Shown here piece after piece: positions 17,876 through 25,901 of a DNA stretch of 64,000 bases (its first letter is position 1; the number at the start of each line of letters is the position of its first letter). The position numbers were made by a program, and so were the translations under genes. The notes under the pieces were generated by a model. The model searched no databases and had not been told where the DNA came from. It saw only the letters and a list, made by a program, of their open reading frames with translations. This DNA is from a virus: positions 1 to 64,000 of IMG/VR virus record IMGVR_UViG_3300036853_000134; one strand, written 5' to 3'.

Positions 17876-18393
17876 TAGTTTTTACTCGTGAGTACCAGGG
17901 CCACCAGTTGATTAACCACGTTGTCCTTGAACTGATTCGGGAAATTGGTGGGCGACGGTACGTAACTCGCCACAATGACCAGTGTTGTCGGTGGAGTAGT
18001 CGCGCGCGCAATCAGGTTTCGACCCACCAGGCAATAGAACCTACCGTTTTCGCCGAGCGTCTGCGCGTCCAGGCTGTTCCGGTCGTCGCAAAACTTATAC
18101 TCGTTGCCGGTCGCTTCCCGGACGCTGATAAACGGCGGGACGAGGATGATCGGCTCGTCAGCGGTAATTGCAGTCAGCAGCGAGCCGGACGACGTGTCGC
18201 CGGTCGCGGTCAGTGTGATGGTAAAGCTCGCCCCTAGAGCATTCCTTTCAGGTGAGCTTGCTATCTGTTGCGCCACTGTCTGCATTGCGGTCGGAACTTG
18301 TTTGACCATGTTCGGCAACCACATAGCCGAGTCAGGCACGCCGAGATGCGCGATTCGAGATTGGGCTGTACGGGCAATGTCTACTTTATCCAT
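17875..18393 (-). CDS. Head-tail adaptor-like protein, paralogue of the next downstream gene
   Basis: 172 residues; TGATG overlap with the upstream stop. It shares order of secondary structure and many residues with 17294-17875 (see there). Compared with its partner it has a longer beta-hairpin around TATGDTSSGSLLTAI and lacks the ~20-residue C-terminal extension. The pair probably arose by tandem duplication and diverged; they may form alternating or stacked rings (inference). Confidence 0.75.
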   Translation of the reverse strand: MDKVDIARTAQSRIAHLGVPDSAMWLPNMVKQVPTAMQTVAQQIASSPERNALGASFTITLTATGDTSSGSLLTAITADEPIILVPPFISVREATGNEYKFCDDRNSLDAQTLGENGRFYCLVGRNLIARATTPPTTLVIVASYVPSPTNFPNQFKDNVVNQLVALVLTSKN

Positions 18394-19304
18394 CAGTCCG
18401 TCCTCCCTGTCTCAAACTGCATCAGCGGCGGAAAGGTCATCTTTCCTTCGCGGATCAAGCCCAGGCACATATTCGCGTAACCGGCATAATACTGGGCGGC
18501 ATCCATCTTTATCGAATCCTTGGCGAACAGCGTACCGAGCGCCATTCCCTTGATACCGTTGATACATTCCAGTGGCGACAGTAGCCCGGTTGTCGGGTTA
18601 TTTGTTCCACGTGAAACCTCGCAGACGGTCAGATTGAATGTCGTGCCAAGAAAATAAACCCTGTCTTCGACTACATCCCAATGGCCTTCCGTGGCCTCAG
18701 GACCGCCATAGGTATCGTTGCCGGTCCATGTAGCGGTTGCACCCGTAACGCCGACAATCGCGGGACTGCTTACGGTAATGCTCTGCAAAAAGGTGTCGAC
18801 TGTCAGGATTGTCGCCACCAGCGGGCCGCCAGTGCCAGCCCCGGCAATGCTGATCGTCTTGCCAACGTCCGACTGTGTAAATCGCCAGCCGGAATTACGC
18901 CCCGCCACACTGGTATTGATCGCGATATTGACGCTTGCCGTTCTACTCGCTTGATCGTCCGCCCACGCCCTGATCCACTCGGCCGGAGTACGAATACCCG
19001 GCCATAGCTCACCGTTCTGGTAGGTTATCTGAACAGGGCCTATGGGTCCGGTATGCGCCGGAATCAACGCCGCCTGAGCGACTGCCACCGGTGCCTGATA
19101 GAACATTATCCGGCGGGGATGCTTGTCGGTCTCACAGATTGCACGCTGAAACTCCACGTCGGCGTCTATTATCGCATCTTCGATTTCAGTTTCCTTCCAG
19201 CGCTTTTCGTTCGCGTCAAACGTGCCATAGGTCGTACGCGACACCCCAAGGAGCGCCATCGTCTGATTTTTGGCTACGCTGAACGGAACGACTGGGACGG
19301 CCAA
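18393..19304 (-). CDS. Adaptor-like virion protein carrying a GAG beta module
   Basis: 303 residues from a TTG at 19304, with AGGTGA just upstream. The N-terminal ~115 residues are helical (KRWKETEIEDAIIDADVEFQRAI) and fit a head-tail connector. A GAG module occupies ~141-190 (FTQSDVGKTISIAGAG), apparently inserted, followed by a beta segment and a helical end. The insertion of a surface beta module into an otherwise compact adaptor suggests it projects outward (inference). Confidence 0.7.
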   Translation of the reverse strand: MAVPVVPFSVAKNQTMALLGVSRTTYGTFDANEKRWKETEIEDAIIDADVEFQRAICETDKHPRRIMFYQAPVAVAQAALIPAHTGPIGPVQITYQNGELWPGIRTPAEWIRAWADDQASRTASVNIAINTSVAGRNSGWRFTQSDVGKTISIAGAGTGGPLVATILTVDTFLQSITVSSPAIVGVTGATATWTGNDTYGGPEATEGHWDVVEDRVYFLGTTFNLTVCEVSRGTNNPTTGLLSPLECINGIKGMALGTLFAKDSIKMDAAQYYAGYANMCLGLIREGKMTFPPLMQFETGRTD

Positions 19305-19311
19305 GGGTCAC

Positions 19312-20010
19312 CTACTTCTTGGGTTTTTTCTTCTCTTCGGTTGAACCAGCAACAGCCGCCGCAAGCTCCGGGGTCATAAACTCTTCGGTGGCAGCGTCAA
19401 GCTCGTTGATTTTGGCGTCAAGTTCAGCCTCAGTCAAATCAGGGTCAAGAGTCCCACCGACAGGCCACGCTTTGTGGGCGAGAATCAGCTTGCGCTTTTC
19501 ATCGACTCTTTTGACGGTCGCGGCTCGCTCGCCAGCGGCAGCGGCTTTCTTTGCGTTCGCGGCCTCAGCGGGGTCGGGGTTGTCCAGCTTTTGCAACACC
19601 GCGTCCAGCTCCGGCTCTGTCATCTTTGAGGTATCGACTGAGACAACGGCATTCGGGTGACCGGCAACGCGTTTGCGCTTTTCCACAATCCGGACCTCGG
19701 AGGCGTGCTTTTCTTCAGCTTCCAGCGCCAGTTGATCGGATTTTGCCTTCTCGGCCGCCACCTGCGCAAGATGTTCGTTGAAAGATTTTACTTCCTCGTC
19801 GGTTGCAGCTTCGAAAAACCTGTCGAATTCCGCCTTGTCCCACGGCTCGAACAGCTCAACGACCTTTTGCGCGCCCTTGTCCCATTCGACAAGCTTTTCC
19901 AGGAAAGTACCGGGTGCATACGAATGGAATCCGTCGCGTGTGCGGTACTGACGATCAAGAACCGCTGTCTCAAATTCAGCAATCGCGTTTTTTGTTTTGT
20001 AAAATGCCAT
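19312..20010 (-). CDS. Lys/Ala/Glu-rich virion-operon protein
   Basis: 232 residues from the ATG at 20010, with GGAG seven bases upstream; an upstream in-frame start at 20181 lies in a non-coding-looking extension and is rejected. The N-terminal ~90 residues are folded (AFYKTKNAIAEFETAVLD), the rest is Ala/Glu/Lys helix with two similar segments, KMTEPELDAVLQKLDN and DLTEAELDAKINELD, each a short two-helix repeat. No family was recognised. By position, a minor head or head-completion protein. Confidence 0.7.
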   Translation of the reverse strand: MAFYKTKNAIAEFETAVLDRQYRTRDGFHSYAPGTFLEKLVEWDKGAQKVVELFEPWDKAEFDRFFEAATDEEVKSFNEHLAQVAAEKAKSDQLALEAEEKHASEVRIVEKRKRVAGHPNAVVSVDTSKMTEPELDAVLQKLDNPDPAEAANAKKAAAAGERAATVKRVDEKRKLILAHKAWPVGGTLDPDLTEAELDAKINELDAATEEFMTPELAAAVAGSTEEKKKPKK

Positions 20011-20050
20011 CTCAAATCTCCTATTCAATTGGTACCAGGTGGGGCTGGTT

Positions 20051-20743
20051 TTAACGTCTGTGATATGCGCTAAACGGTCGCATGTAGGTCGGCCCTTCAA
20101 TTGGCGCGCGAAACATCTCTGTGTGCCAGGCGTTGCTCCATCGATCAACGAGGCCACCGTCACGCAGCAACGACCGCTCAATATCTCTCTTCACGTCGGG
20201 ATTCTTAATCATCTGAGGCGCGAAGTCCACGAACGGAACGAGGTCAACCGCTGTATCGGTCGCAATCTTCCATAGGAATAAATCGCAAAACTGAATATTG
20301 GAGGCGCGGGTCTTCTCGTGCTCGCTGCCGGGCTTGTAGACTATCCGCAGCGTTGTTTGACCTGAAGGCGACCACGAAATACGATAATGAACCGGGTCTG
20401 TTCCCCGGAACGCAATCGCCTTGTGGTGACTATCGCGGTTTATCAGGTCGCCAAGGTTGACAGTTTCAATATACTCCAGCCGGTTGCCAAGATCGTCGAC
20501 GGTCTCGCACCAGATAGGGCGAAAAAAGTCACTGGGTAGCCCTACGTAGTCAAGGGTGTCCTGCTGCAAGGCTCTGGTTATCTGCTCACCGGTCTGATTA
20601 TTCGTTGAAGTCGTGACCTCGGCTAAACAGACGTTCAGGTTGTTGTCCCGAAAGGAAAACAAGGTTTTGGGGTCTATCTGCTCATCGCCGATATTCCCCA
20701 AAAGCAGCTTGATTCGACTGTCGAGAACAAGAATCTGTGTCAT
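20051..20743 (-). CDS. Head-tail adaptor or head-completion protein
   Basis: 230 residues, TAATG overlap with the upstream stop. It has an N-terminal helix with small beta inserts, a central block (PSDFFRPIWCETVDD), and a C-terminal helical part with an aromatic end (RWSNAWHTEMF). Alternating helix and beta hairpins fit connector proteins of podovirus-like phages. No sharp motif. Located between the 323-residue protein and the 232-residue helical protein. Confidence 0.65.
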   Translation of the reverse strand: MTQILVLDSRIKLLLGNIGDEQIDPKTLFSFRDNNLNVCLAEVTTSTNNQTGEQITRALQQDTLDYVGLPSDFFRPIWCETVDDLGNRLEYIETVNLGDLINRDSHHKAIAFRGTDPVHYRISWSPSGQTTLRIVYKPGSEHEKTRASNIQFCDLFLWKIATDTAVDLVPFVDFAPQMIKNPDVKRDIERSLLRDGGLVDRWSNAWHTEMFRAPIEGPTYMRPFSAYHRR

Positions 20744-21714
20744 TATGGCTTCGGTTTCGGCGCTGCCTGGGCAGGTTTTACCTCAATAGCGGACTTTGGT
20801 GCTTCGATTGATCGTGATTCAAGCTGTTCCAGTCGTTTCCGCATCTCAGCGTTATCGGACAATAAGGCAGCGAGCATGTCGTTCTGATTCTCAGGCTCGC
20901 GGCTTCGCATCGCTTCCATAATCTGCGTCAAAAATCCCTGATTTGCGCCAGCGGCGGCCTCGGCCTGTCGGATTTCCGGTTTCTTGCGCTCCAACCACTC
21001 GTAATAGATTTCTTCATCAGCGCCATAGGCGGTAAAGCCCTTTTTACCGTTCGGTCGCAATGCCTCTGCGCGCTCGGATTCACGAGCCGCCAGCCAATAA
21101 CTCTGATATTGAAAGGCTTTCTCGCGTGCCTGAATCAGCTTGTCAAGGCATTCTCTGGCGATTGGCTGCAAGCGCGATTCAAGCTTCTTAATCGCCTCCA
21201 TCCGACCTTGCAGGTACTCGCCAAGCTGTCTGTGGGTCTGGCAACGGTCATCTTTTGGCGTTCGCGGCAACATTCGATCAAAGCAAGTGATCAGAATTTG
21301 CGCCGTGTCATAACTGGATTCACCGACAAGAGGCTCAAGACTGACAACCCCGACGTTCATCCCGTTTGGACCGCTGAAATGGGTCAGGTCATAAGCGATA
21401 TTGCGCGGCTCTCGGATATCGGGCTTCACTGAGTCTTCCCATCTGGTGACATTCACGTCCTCGTCTTCAGGGCCAATCATCACGTGCGTTCTGAATCGTC
21501 CAACCTGAAAGATTACAGCACGCGGAATCGAAATCGGCGAGGCGTTCGCGTCTACGATCCCGTGTTTTACCGGGTCCGGCCTAATCTCCTGTCCGGCGCT
21601 GAAGATAAATCGCGGGTGCTGGTCAGTTACTACCTTCCGCGCCACTTCCCCCGGCTTCGTTCCCGGCGGCGGGCCGTAAATCTGATCCAGTCCCAAGGGC
21701 GTCTGAGTTGACAT
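20743..21714 (-). CDS. Virion-operon protein with coiled-coil C-terminus
   Basis: 323 residues. The start lies 92 bases inside the upstream gene in another frame; AGAGAG lies near the ATG. The N-terminal half is beta-rich (AVIFQVGRFRTHVMIGPEDEDV), the C-terminal half a charged helix with heptad-like DMLAALLSDNAEMRKRLEQL and a Pro/Ala/Lys tail. No family was recognised. It could be a structural or assembly protein. Confidence 0.7.
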   Translation of the reverse strand: MSTQTPLGLDQIYGPPPGTKPGEVARKVVTDQHPRFIFSAGQEIRPDPVKHGIVDANASPISIPRAVIFQVGRFRTHVMIGPEDEDVNVTRWEDSVKPDIREPRNIAYDLTHFSGPNGMNVGVVSLEPLVGESSYDTAQILITCFDRMLPRTPKDDRCQTHRQLGEYLQGRMEAIKKLESRLQPIARECLDKLIQAREKAFQYQSYWLAARESERAEALRPNGKKGFTAYGADEEIYYEWLERKKPEIRQAEAAAGANQGFLTQIMEAMRSREPENQNDMLAALLSDNAEMRKRLEQLESRSIEAPKSAIEVKPAQAAPKPKP

Positions 21715-22666
21715 TTTGGCTTCTCTCTTTCCACTCTTTCGAATTTTCGTAGTTATCGGGAACGGACAGCACCGACTCGTTGAGACATTGGTGCTTGAAT
21801 TCTTTGCCTAATGTGTAGGCGATTTGATCACGAAGACCGGCAATCGATTTCTCGCGGGCTTTAATGACAACGTCGCGCGAACGTCTGGCCGACTGTTCCG
21901 GCGTCTCTCGCTCGTGCTCGGCCACCTGATGGAGATGCTGCCGAAGCTCGTCAATCACCGACTGATCGAGCGCCCGATATTTTCCGTCCCTGGTTTCAAC
22001 CGGCATCAGTTCAGTATAGATTCCGTTGTCTGGATATGGGCCAAGCGCATCAACCAGGTCTTCAGGGTTATACCCGGCGGCAATCGCCTTTTCGCCGCTG
22101 ATATACCGGTGCGTGTCCCAATCCTTTTTATCCCGGAAATTCAGGTATTCGATTATCCAGTTGTGGCGACCGACTTCAATCACGTTTTCGCGGTGGTCAA
22201 GCTCGATCCACCATTCGGACGCGGGCTGCAGTTGTTTGACAAACTGGCGATGGAATATCTTGCCGGCGTCTTTCTTACTGAGTTGCCTGACTTCGCCGGT
22301 GAACAGGTTCTTTGCTGTGCCGCCGAAGACCAATTGCTGGACCTCGCGATAGCACAGATATTTCATATGCAGACCGGTGAATACCCACTTACCGGTTGAC
22401 TGGGTAAGTGGTTGACCGGTGACACTTACCAGCGCCGGGGTTTTATCGAATTCGTAGATTGCGCTAAATGCCCATTGACGCTCAGACTGACCCCAGACCG
22501 CGCGCAGCCACGGCCGACCTCCAGCATCGTCACAGTAGCCAGCCAGGTCGATCAATTGTTGATTAAACCATGTCGGGTCTTGTGGTGGCGGATCGTTGAC
22601 AGGCTTTCCGTGCTCCTGCCAGTACTTGCGTCTAACGTCTTCGGCTTTCCACTTTTGAGCGCTCAT
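21623..22666 (-). CDS. Conserved-looking virion-operon protein, function unknown
   Basis: About 347 residues from the ATG at 22666 (GGAG three bases upstream; a TTG at 22675 is the alternative). The central part (ERQWAFSAIYEFDKTPALVSVTG, then RHNWIIEYLNFRDKKDWDTHRY) is folded alpha/beta; a charged helical region and a Gly/Ser/Asn-rich end follow. It lies directly after the capsid gene and overlaps the next gene by 92 bases. No family was recognised. Confidence 0.7.
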   Translation of the reverse strand: MSAQKWKAEDVRRKYWQEHGKPVNDPPPQDPTWFNQQLIDLAGYCDDAGGRPWLRAVWGQSERQWAFSAIYEFDKTPALVSVTGQPLTQSTGKWVFTGLHMKYLCYREVQQLVFGGTAKNLFTGEVRQLSKKDAGKIFHRQFVKQLQPASEWWIELDHRENVIEVGRHNWIIEYLNFRDKKDWDTHRYISGEKAIAAGYNPEDLVDALGPYPDNGIYTELMPVETRDGKYRALDQSVIDELRQHLHQVAEHERETPEQSARRSRDVVIKAREKSIAGLRDQIAYTLGKEFKHQCLNESVLSVPDNYENSKEWKERSQNVNSDALGTGSDLRPAAGNEAGGSGAEGSN

Positions 22667-22729
22667 AAACTCCAAAATCCGGGGTGAGCCATCCCACCCC
22701 GAGGTGTTTCAGTAAGGAGCAACAGCAAA

Positions 22730-24055
22730 CTAAATAAACGGATTAGCGAATCCCGAAGGATCGAGATCGTCAATCCGGACAAATGGACCAGGATCGCGGA
22801 CAGCGATATTACCGCGGAAAGCCAGGGTGTAAACCTGCGCGTCGTACATCGCGCCGACTCCGCCGTTGGTAAAGCCGTTGACGAAGGTCATTCCGTATTC
22901 CTTGCCGGTGTAATTGACGAATCCCCACTTGTCGAATTCGTAATAGTCGATGCCGTTCCAATCGCCGTAATACATCTGGGTATTCGGGCAATGCGGATCG
23001 AACATAAACTTATTGCCGCCGTAGGAAATCACGTCATAGCCAAGGTCAAGGTTCTGCAATTTGCCGTCGAATCTCTTCAGCGGGTAGCTGTTTGCGCCCG
23101 CAGTCTGAGCCAGTTGCTCGTAGGCGTTTTTCATCGCCGGATTGCAGATCCACATAAATGGCGAGAACTCCGACATCACTTCTTTGCCGTTTGAACGCGG
23201 GAACATCAGAGTGTTTCGCGCCAGATCGAACAAAGCGGTCGACAGCGGCCGGGGTGTTCCGGAATTACTGAACACGATTGAGCGCAGGCGGTCATAGGTC
23301 AAGCGAGACAGCCCCTGCAATGAAACCGATGTCGAGTTGTCGAGCAACAGTTTCAATCCGGAGAGCGCCAATCCCGCTGAGTTTTCCTGCACAACCAGAT
23401 CGCCAGCGGCAACCGCGCCGCCAGCGCCAGAGGTGGCAACGGCAACGTCCAGAGTTACCGAACGGTCAAGATGATCGATACCCGGCTGAACGATGTAAGT
23501 CTGACCTGTTCCACGCTGTACAAGTCCGGTGGTCACGATGTTGTAGCGACCGTAGGGCTTCATATATTCAGCGCCGATGGGCAGTTTCAGCACCAGATTG
23601 GTTGTTGCGGTGGCGCTGTCAACGATGCCTTTGACGCCTGTACCGTCCTGATAAACGTCCTCGTTCGCTAATTGCGCCAGGGTCGCCAGATCGGCCGAGA
23701 TGTTATCCGGCATCACGTTGCCGATGACGTTCTTTCCCTGCGAAAGCAAAGTTGCCTGAGTGAGACGACCAGAAATGAAGTAGTTCTTGAAGGTCGTCTG
23801 CATTCGCTTATATTTGTTCGAGCTGGCTACCGGGTGCAAGCCGCCTTCAGCCGCCATACCGGCACCGGCGTTTTGGAACATTCGACCGGGAATAAAAGCG
23901 CCACGACCGTTAATGTCTTTGTACTCGCCTTTTTTCTTGGTCTGGATCAGATTGATGAACATCGCATAGGTTGGATACCACTGCTCAATCTGATTACTGA
24001 CGTACTCGCGTTCAATATCTTGAATCGCGGATATATCCTGTTGGTCAACTGCCAT
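22730..24055 (-). CDS. Major capsid protein
   Basis: 441 residues. Position right after the scaffold, size, and features of the HK97-type fold support this: an N-terminal helix (DIEREYVSNQIEQWYPTYAM), a GR-rich loop (DINGRGAFIPGRMFQNAG), a long helix with QLANEDVYQDGTG, and a C-terminal FTNGGVGAMYDAQVYTLAF block typical of capsid P-domain strands. It forms the capsid shell around the scaffold. No accessory decoration domain stands out. Confidence 0.85.
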   Translation of the reverse strand: MAVDQQDISAIQDIEREYVSNQIEQWYPTYAMFINLIQTKKKGEYKDINGRGAFIPGRMFQNAGAGMAAEGGLHPVASSNKYKRMQTTFKNYFISGRLTQATLLSQGKNVIGNVMPDNISADLATLAQLANEDVYQDGTGVKGIVDSATATTNLVLKLPIGAEYMKPYGRYNIVTTGLVQRGTGQTYIVQPGIDHLDRSVTLDVAVATSGAGGAVAAGDLVVQENSAGLALSGLKLLLDNSTSVSLQGLSRLTYDRLRSIVFSNSGTPRPLSTALFDLARNTLMFPRSNGKEVMSEFSPFMWICNPAMKNAYEQLAQTAGANSYPLKRFDGKLQNLDLGYDVISYGGNKFMFDPHCPNTQMYYGDWNGIDYYEFDKWGFVNYTGKEYGMTFVNGFTNGGVGAMYDAQVYTLAFRGNIAVRDPGPFVRIDDLDPSGFANPFI

Positions 24056-24076
24056 AATGATTCGCTCCTGACACCA

Positions 24077-25273
24077 CTAATCAGCGGCCTGAAGTCTCAT
24101 ATGGGCGAGCGCTTCCTTTGCTTTTTCCGCTTTCCCCTGCCATCTTGGATGGTTCAAAAAGAAGTGCTCGAACTCCGGGGTATCGGTTCGTCCGAGAGGT
24201 CCAATCGGTAGGGTCTGATCGGTTTTCAAAGGTTGCCCCGCCTGTTTCGAGCCTTTGGGCGCGTCGGTGGCTTTCTTGGTGACTGTCGATTTCTTTTGGA
24301 GCTCGCCAGTCCAGCTTTGGCCCACAACTTTAGCGACCTCGTCACAGACAGTCCGGTATTTTCTGGAAAGTTTTATCTCAAGCTCGCGCGCCGGTACTTT
24401 TTCGCCGCGCTGAATATGAGCCTGAAGTTCGGCTATCCACGCATCGCCGGTCTGTGTTCGACCGTCGATTGTCTGCTTGCCGTTCTGGAAGCGCAATCCG
24501 GCTGTCGAGTGAAAAGACTCAAGTTGATATTCTCTTACCGCTCTGGCATCCGCCGTTTCACCATCGGGAGCAACCGAGAGTCCGAGGGTTTTAGCCACGA
24601 CTTTCGCGGCTTCGACAATGCGGTTGGTCGCCGCTGTCGTCTCCTGCTGCAAAGCCGTCTGTTGCTGTCCCTGTGTGTACTTCTGAAGCTTCTGCTCGAG
24701 ATCGGCTATCCGGCTTGCGTCGGCCTGCCGCGCCTCCTGCACCTGCTTTGCCAGGATCATTACTGGGTCATCGTCGGCCCGGAGTACTTTCTGGCCATAG
24801 CCATCGTCGGTGTACAGAATCTCAGGCGGCAGATTCTCGAATCGGGATGCGCCTTCGCGCCACTGTCGAAACTCCCGAAGGGTATCGTTTGTGACGTTCG
24901 GCCCAAGGTATTCAGAGAGAATCTTTGCCGGGTCGACTGGTGCGGCGGCGGCTGAGCCATACTTATTGGCTAACTTCAGTCGCGCCTGCACGTTTCGTTC
25001 AGCGATTGCGGCATCAATGCGGTCGGGATCGCCGGAACGAATCGCTTCGTCCAGATCAATCTTCAACTGCAAGGACTCAATACCGCCGAACTTATCGACG
25101 AACTCGTGGGACGACTTGTAAGTTTCAAGCAGGTCTAACTTCGATTGGATATCGGGTGAAATTTCGGATACTGGTGCGGTTTCTACGTTTTCCGTGGTCG
25201 CAACTGCTGCTTCTTCGCCCGGCGAACCGGCGTCAGTAGCGGTGTCGGCTACGGCAGTGTCTTCTAATGGCAT
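24077..25273 (-). CDS. Scaffolding protein
   Basis: 398 residues: acidic, Ala/Thr/Glu-rich N-terminus, long Gln-rich coiled coil in the middle (ADLEQKLQKYTQGQQQ) and a basic C-terminal part (PLKTDQTLPIGPLG then HPRWQGKAEKAKEALAHM) that would contact capsid subunits. Composition and the slot between portal and capsid genes identify it. No protease domain or serine triad was seen. Confidence 0.8.
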   Translation of the reverse strand: MPLEDTAVADTATDAGSPGEEAAVATTENVETAPVSEISPDIQSKLDLLETYKSSHEFVDKFGGIESLQLKIDLDEAIRSGDPDRIDAAIAERNVQARLKLANKYGSAAAAPVDPAKILSEYLGPNVTNDTLREFRQWREGASRFENLPPEILYTDDGYGQKVLRADDDPVMILAKQVQEARQADASRIADLEQKLQKYTQGQQQTALQQETTAATNRIVEAAKVVAKTLGLSVAPDGETADARAVREYQLESFHSTAGLRFQNGKQTIDGRTQTGDAWIAELQAHIQRGEKVPARELEIKLSRKYRTVCDEVAKVVGQSWTGELQKKSTVTKKATDAPKGSKQAGQPLKTDQTLPIGPLGRTDTPEFEHFFLNHPRWQGKAEKAKEALAHMRLQAAD

Positions 25274-25333
25274 ATTCCCTCATTGTCCAGAGCGAATCGG
25301 ACAGGATTGTTCGAGGGGCCTTTCGACCCCGCA

Positions 25334-25409
25334 GATCGTGAATCAGGTTGGAATGGAGACGCTAATCGTGAAAAAAGCATACAAATTTCCCAGATGATTC
25401 ACGATTAGC
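25334..25409. promoter_or_regulatory. Cluster of inverted repeats between scaffold and the rightward gene
   Basis: A perfect 12-base inverted repeat, GCTAATCGTGAA at 25361-25372 and TTCACGATTAGC at 25398-25409, has a 25-base spacer. A third copy of its core, GATCGTGAATC at 25334-25344, lies upstream and is inverted relative to the right arm over ten bases. Three copies of one core in 76 bases, in a divergent intergenic region, look like binding sites for a regulator; an RNA stem is the alternative. No run of T follows, so it is not an intrinsic terminator. Confidence 0.6.
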
Positions 25410-25499
25410 TTTGAACAGGCAACAGCATACGCGTTTATGTATCGTTTTTGCAAACAAAATTTGAAACTGTGCTAAAATACGGGTCAAAAGGAGTCACTG

Positions 25500-25901
25500 A
25501 TGGGCATAATTTACGGTTTTCTAATCGGTGCTGCATGTGTCGGCGTCTTCACGGTCTGGCAATACACCAAATACAGGCAGGCCATCCGCGAGGTTTCGGA
25601 TAAGTGGAAGGCGATCAATGACGAGTGGGAAACACGGTATCACAAACTTTACAATTCGTGGATGTCGGGAATTCAACCGACCGCGCAGCAGCGAATGGAT
25701 TGGGATATGAGCAGAATGCTCAAAAAGATGAACCAGATGGAATACGCGCCGACTGAGGGCGATTTGAATTCGTCGGGATTACAAGAAATCGTTAAGTCAT
25801 CAAGTCACTATCGCTCGTTGACACAAGCAGAACTGGACGATGTGAACAGACGAATGCAAGGTCACCGCGAAGTTATTTCAAAGTCGGACCCTTCGGCTTA
25901 G
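25500..25901 (+). CDS. Rightward membrane protein embedded in the leftward virion operon
   Basis: 133 residues on the opposite strand to all neighbours; GGAG six bases before the ATG. Residues 4-22 form one membrane segment (YGFLIGAACVGVFTVWQY), then a charged helical domain with a KKMNQMEYAPTEG segment. Its 3' end overlaps the portal's 3' end by 29 bases. A weak -10 (TAAAAT at 25473-25478) lies upstream. It is organised like a moron gene with its own control (see repeats at 25334-25409); a role in superinfection exclusion or lysis timing is only a guess. Confidence 0.75.
   Translation: MGIIYGFLIGAACVGVFTVWQYTKYRQAIREVSDKWKAINDEWETRYHKLYNSWMSGIQPTAQQRMDWDMSRMLKKMNQMEYAPTEGDLNSSGLQEIVKSSSHYRSLTQAELDDVNRRMQGHREVISKSDPSA

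Noticed and set aside
25310-25330. GGGG/CCCC hairpin as terminator for the scaffold region
   Set aside because: Four GC pairs, no T-run on either strand.
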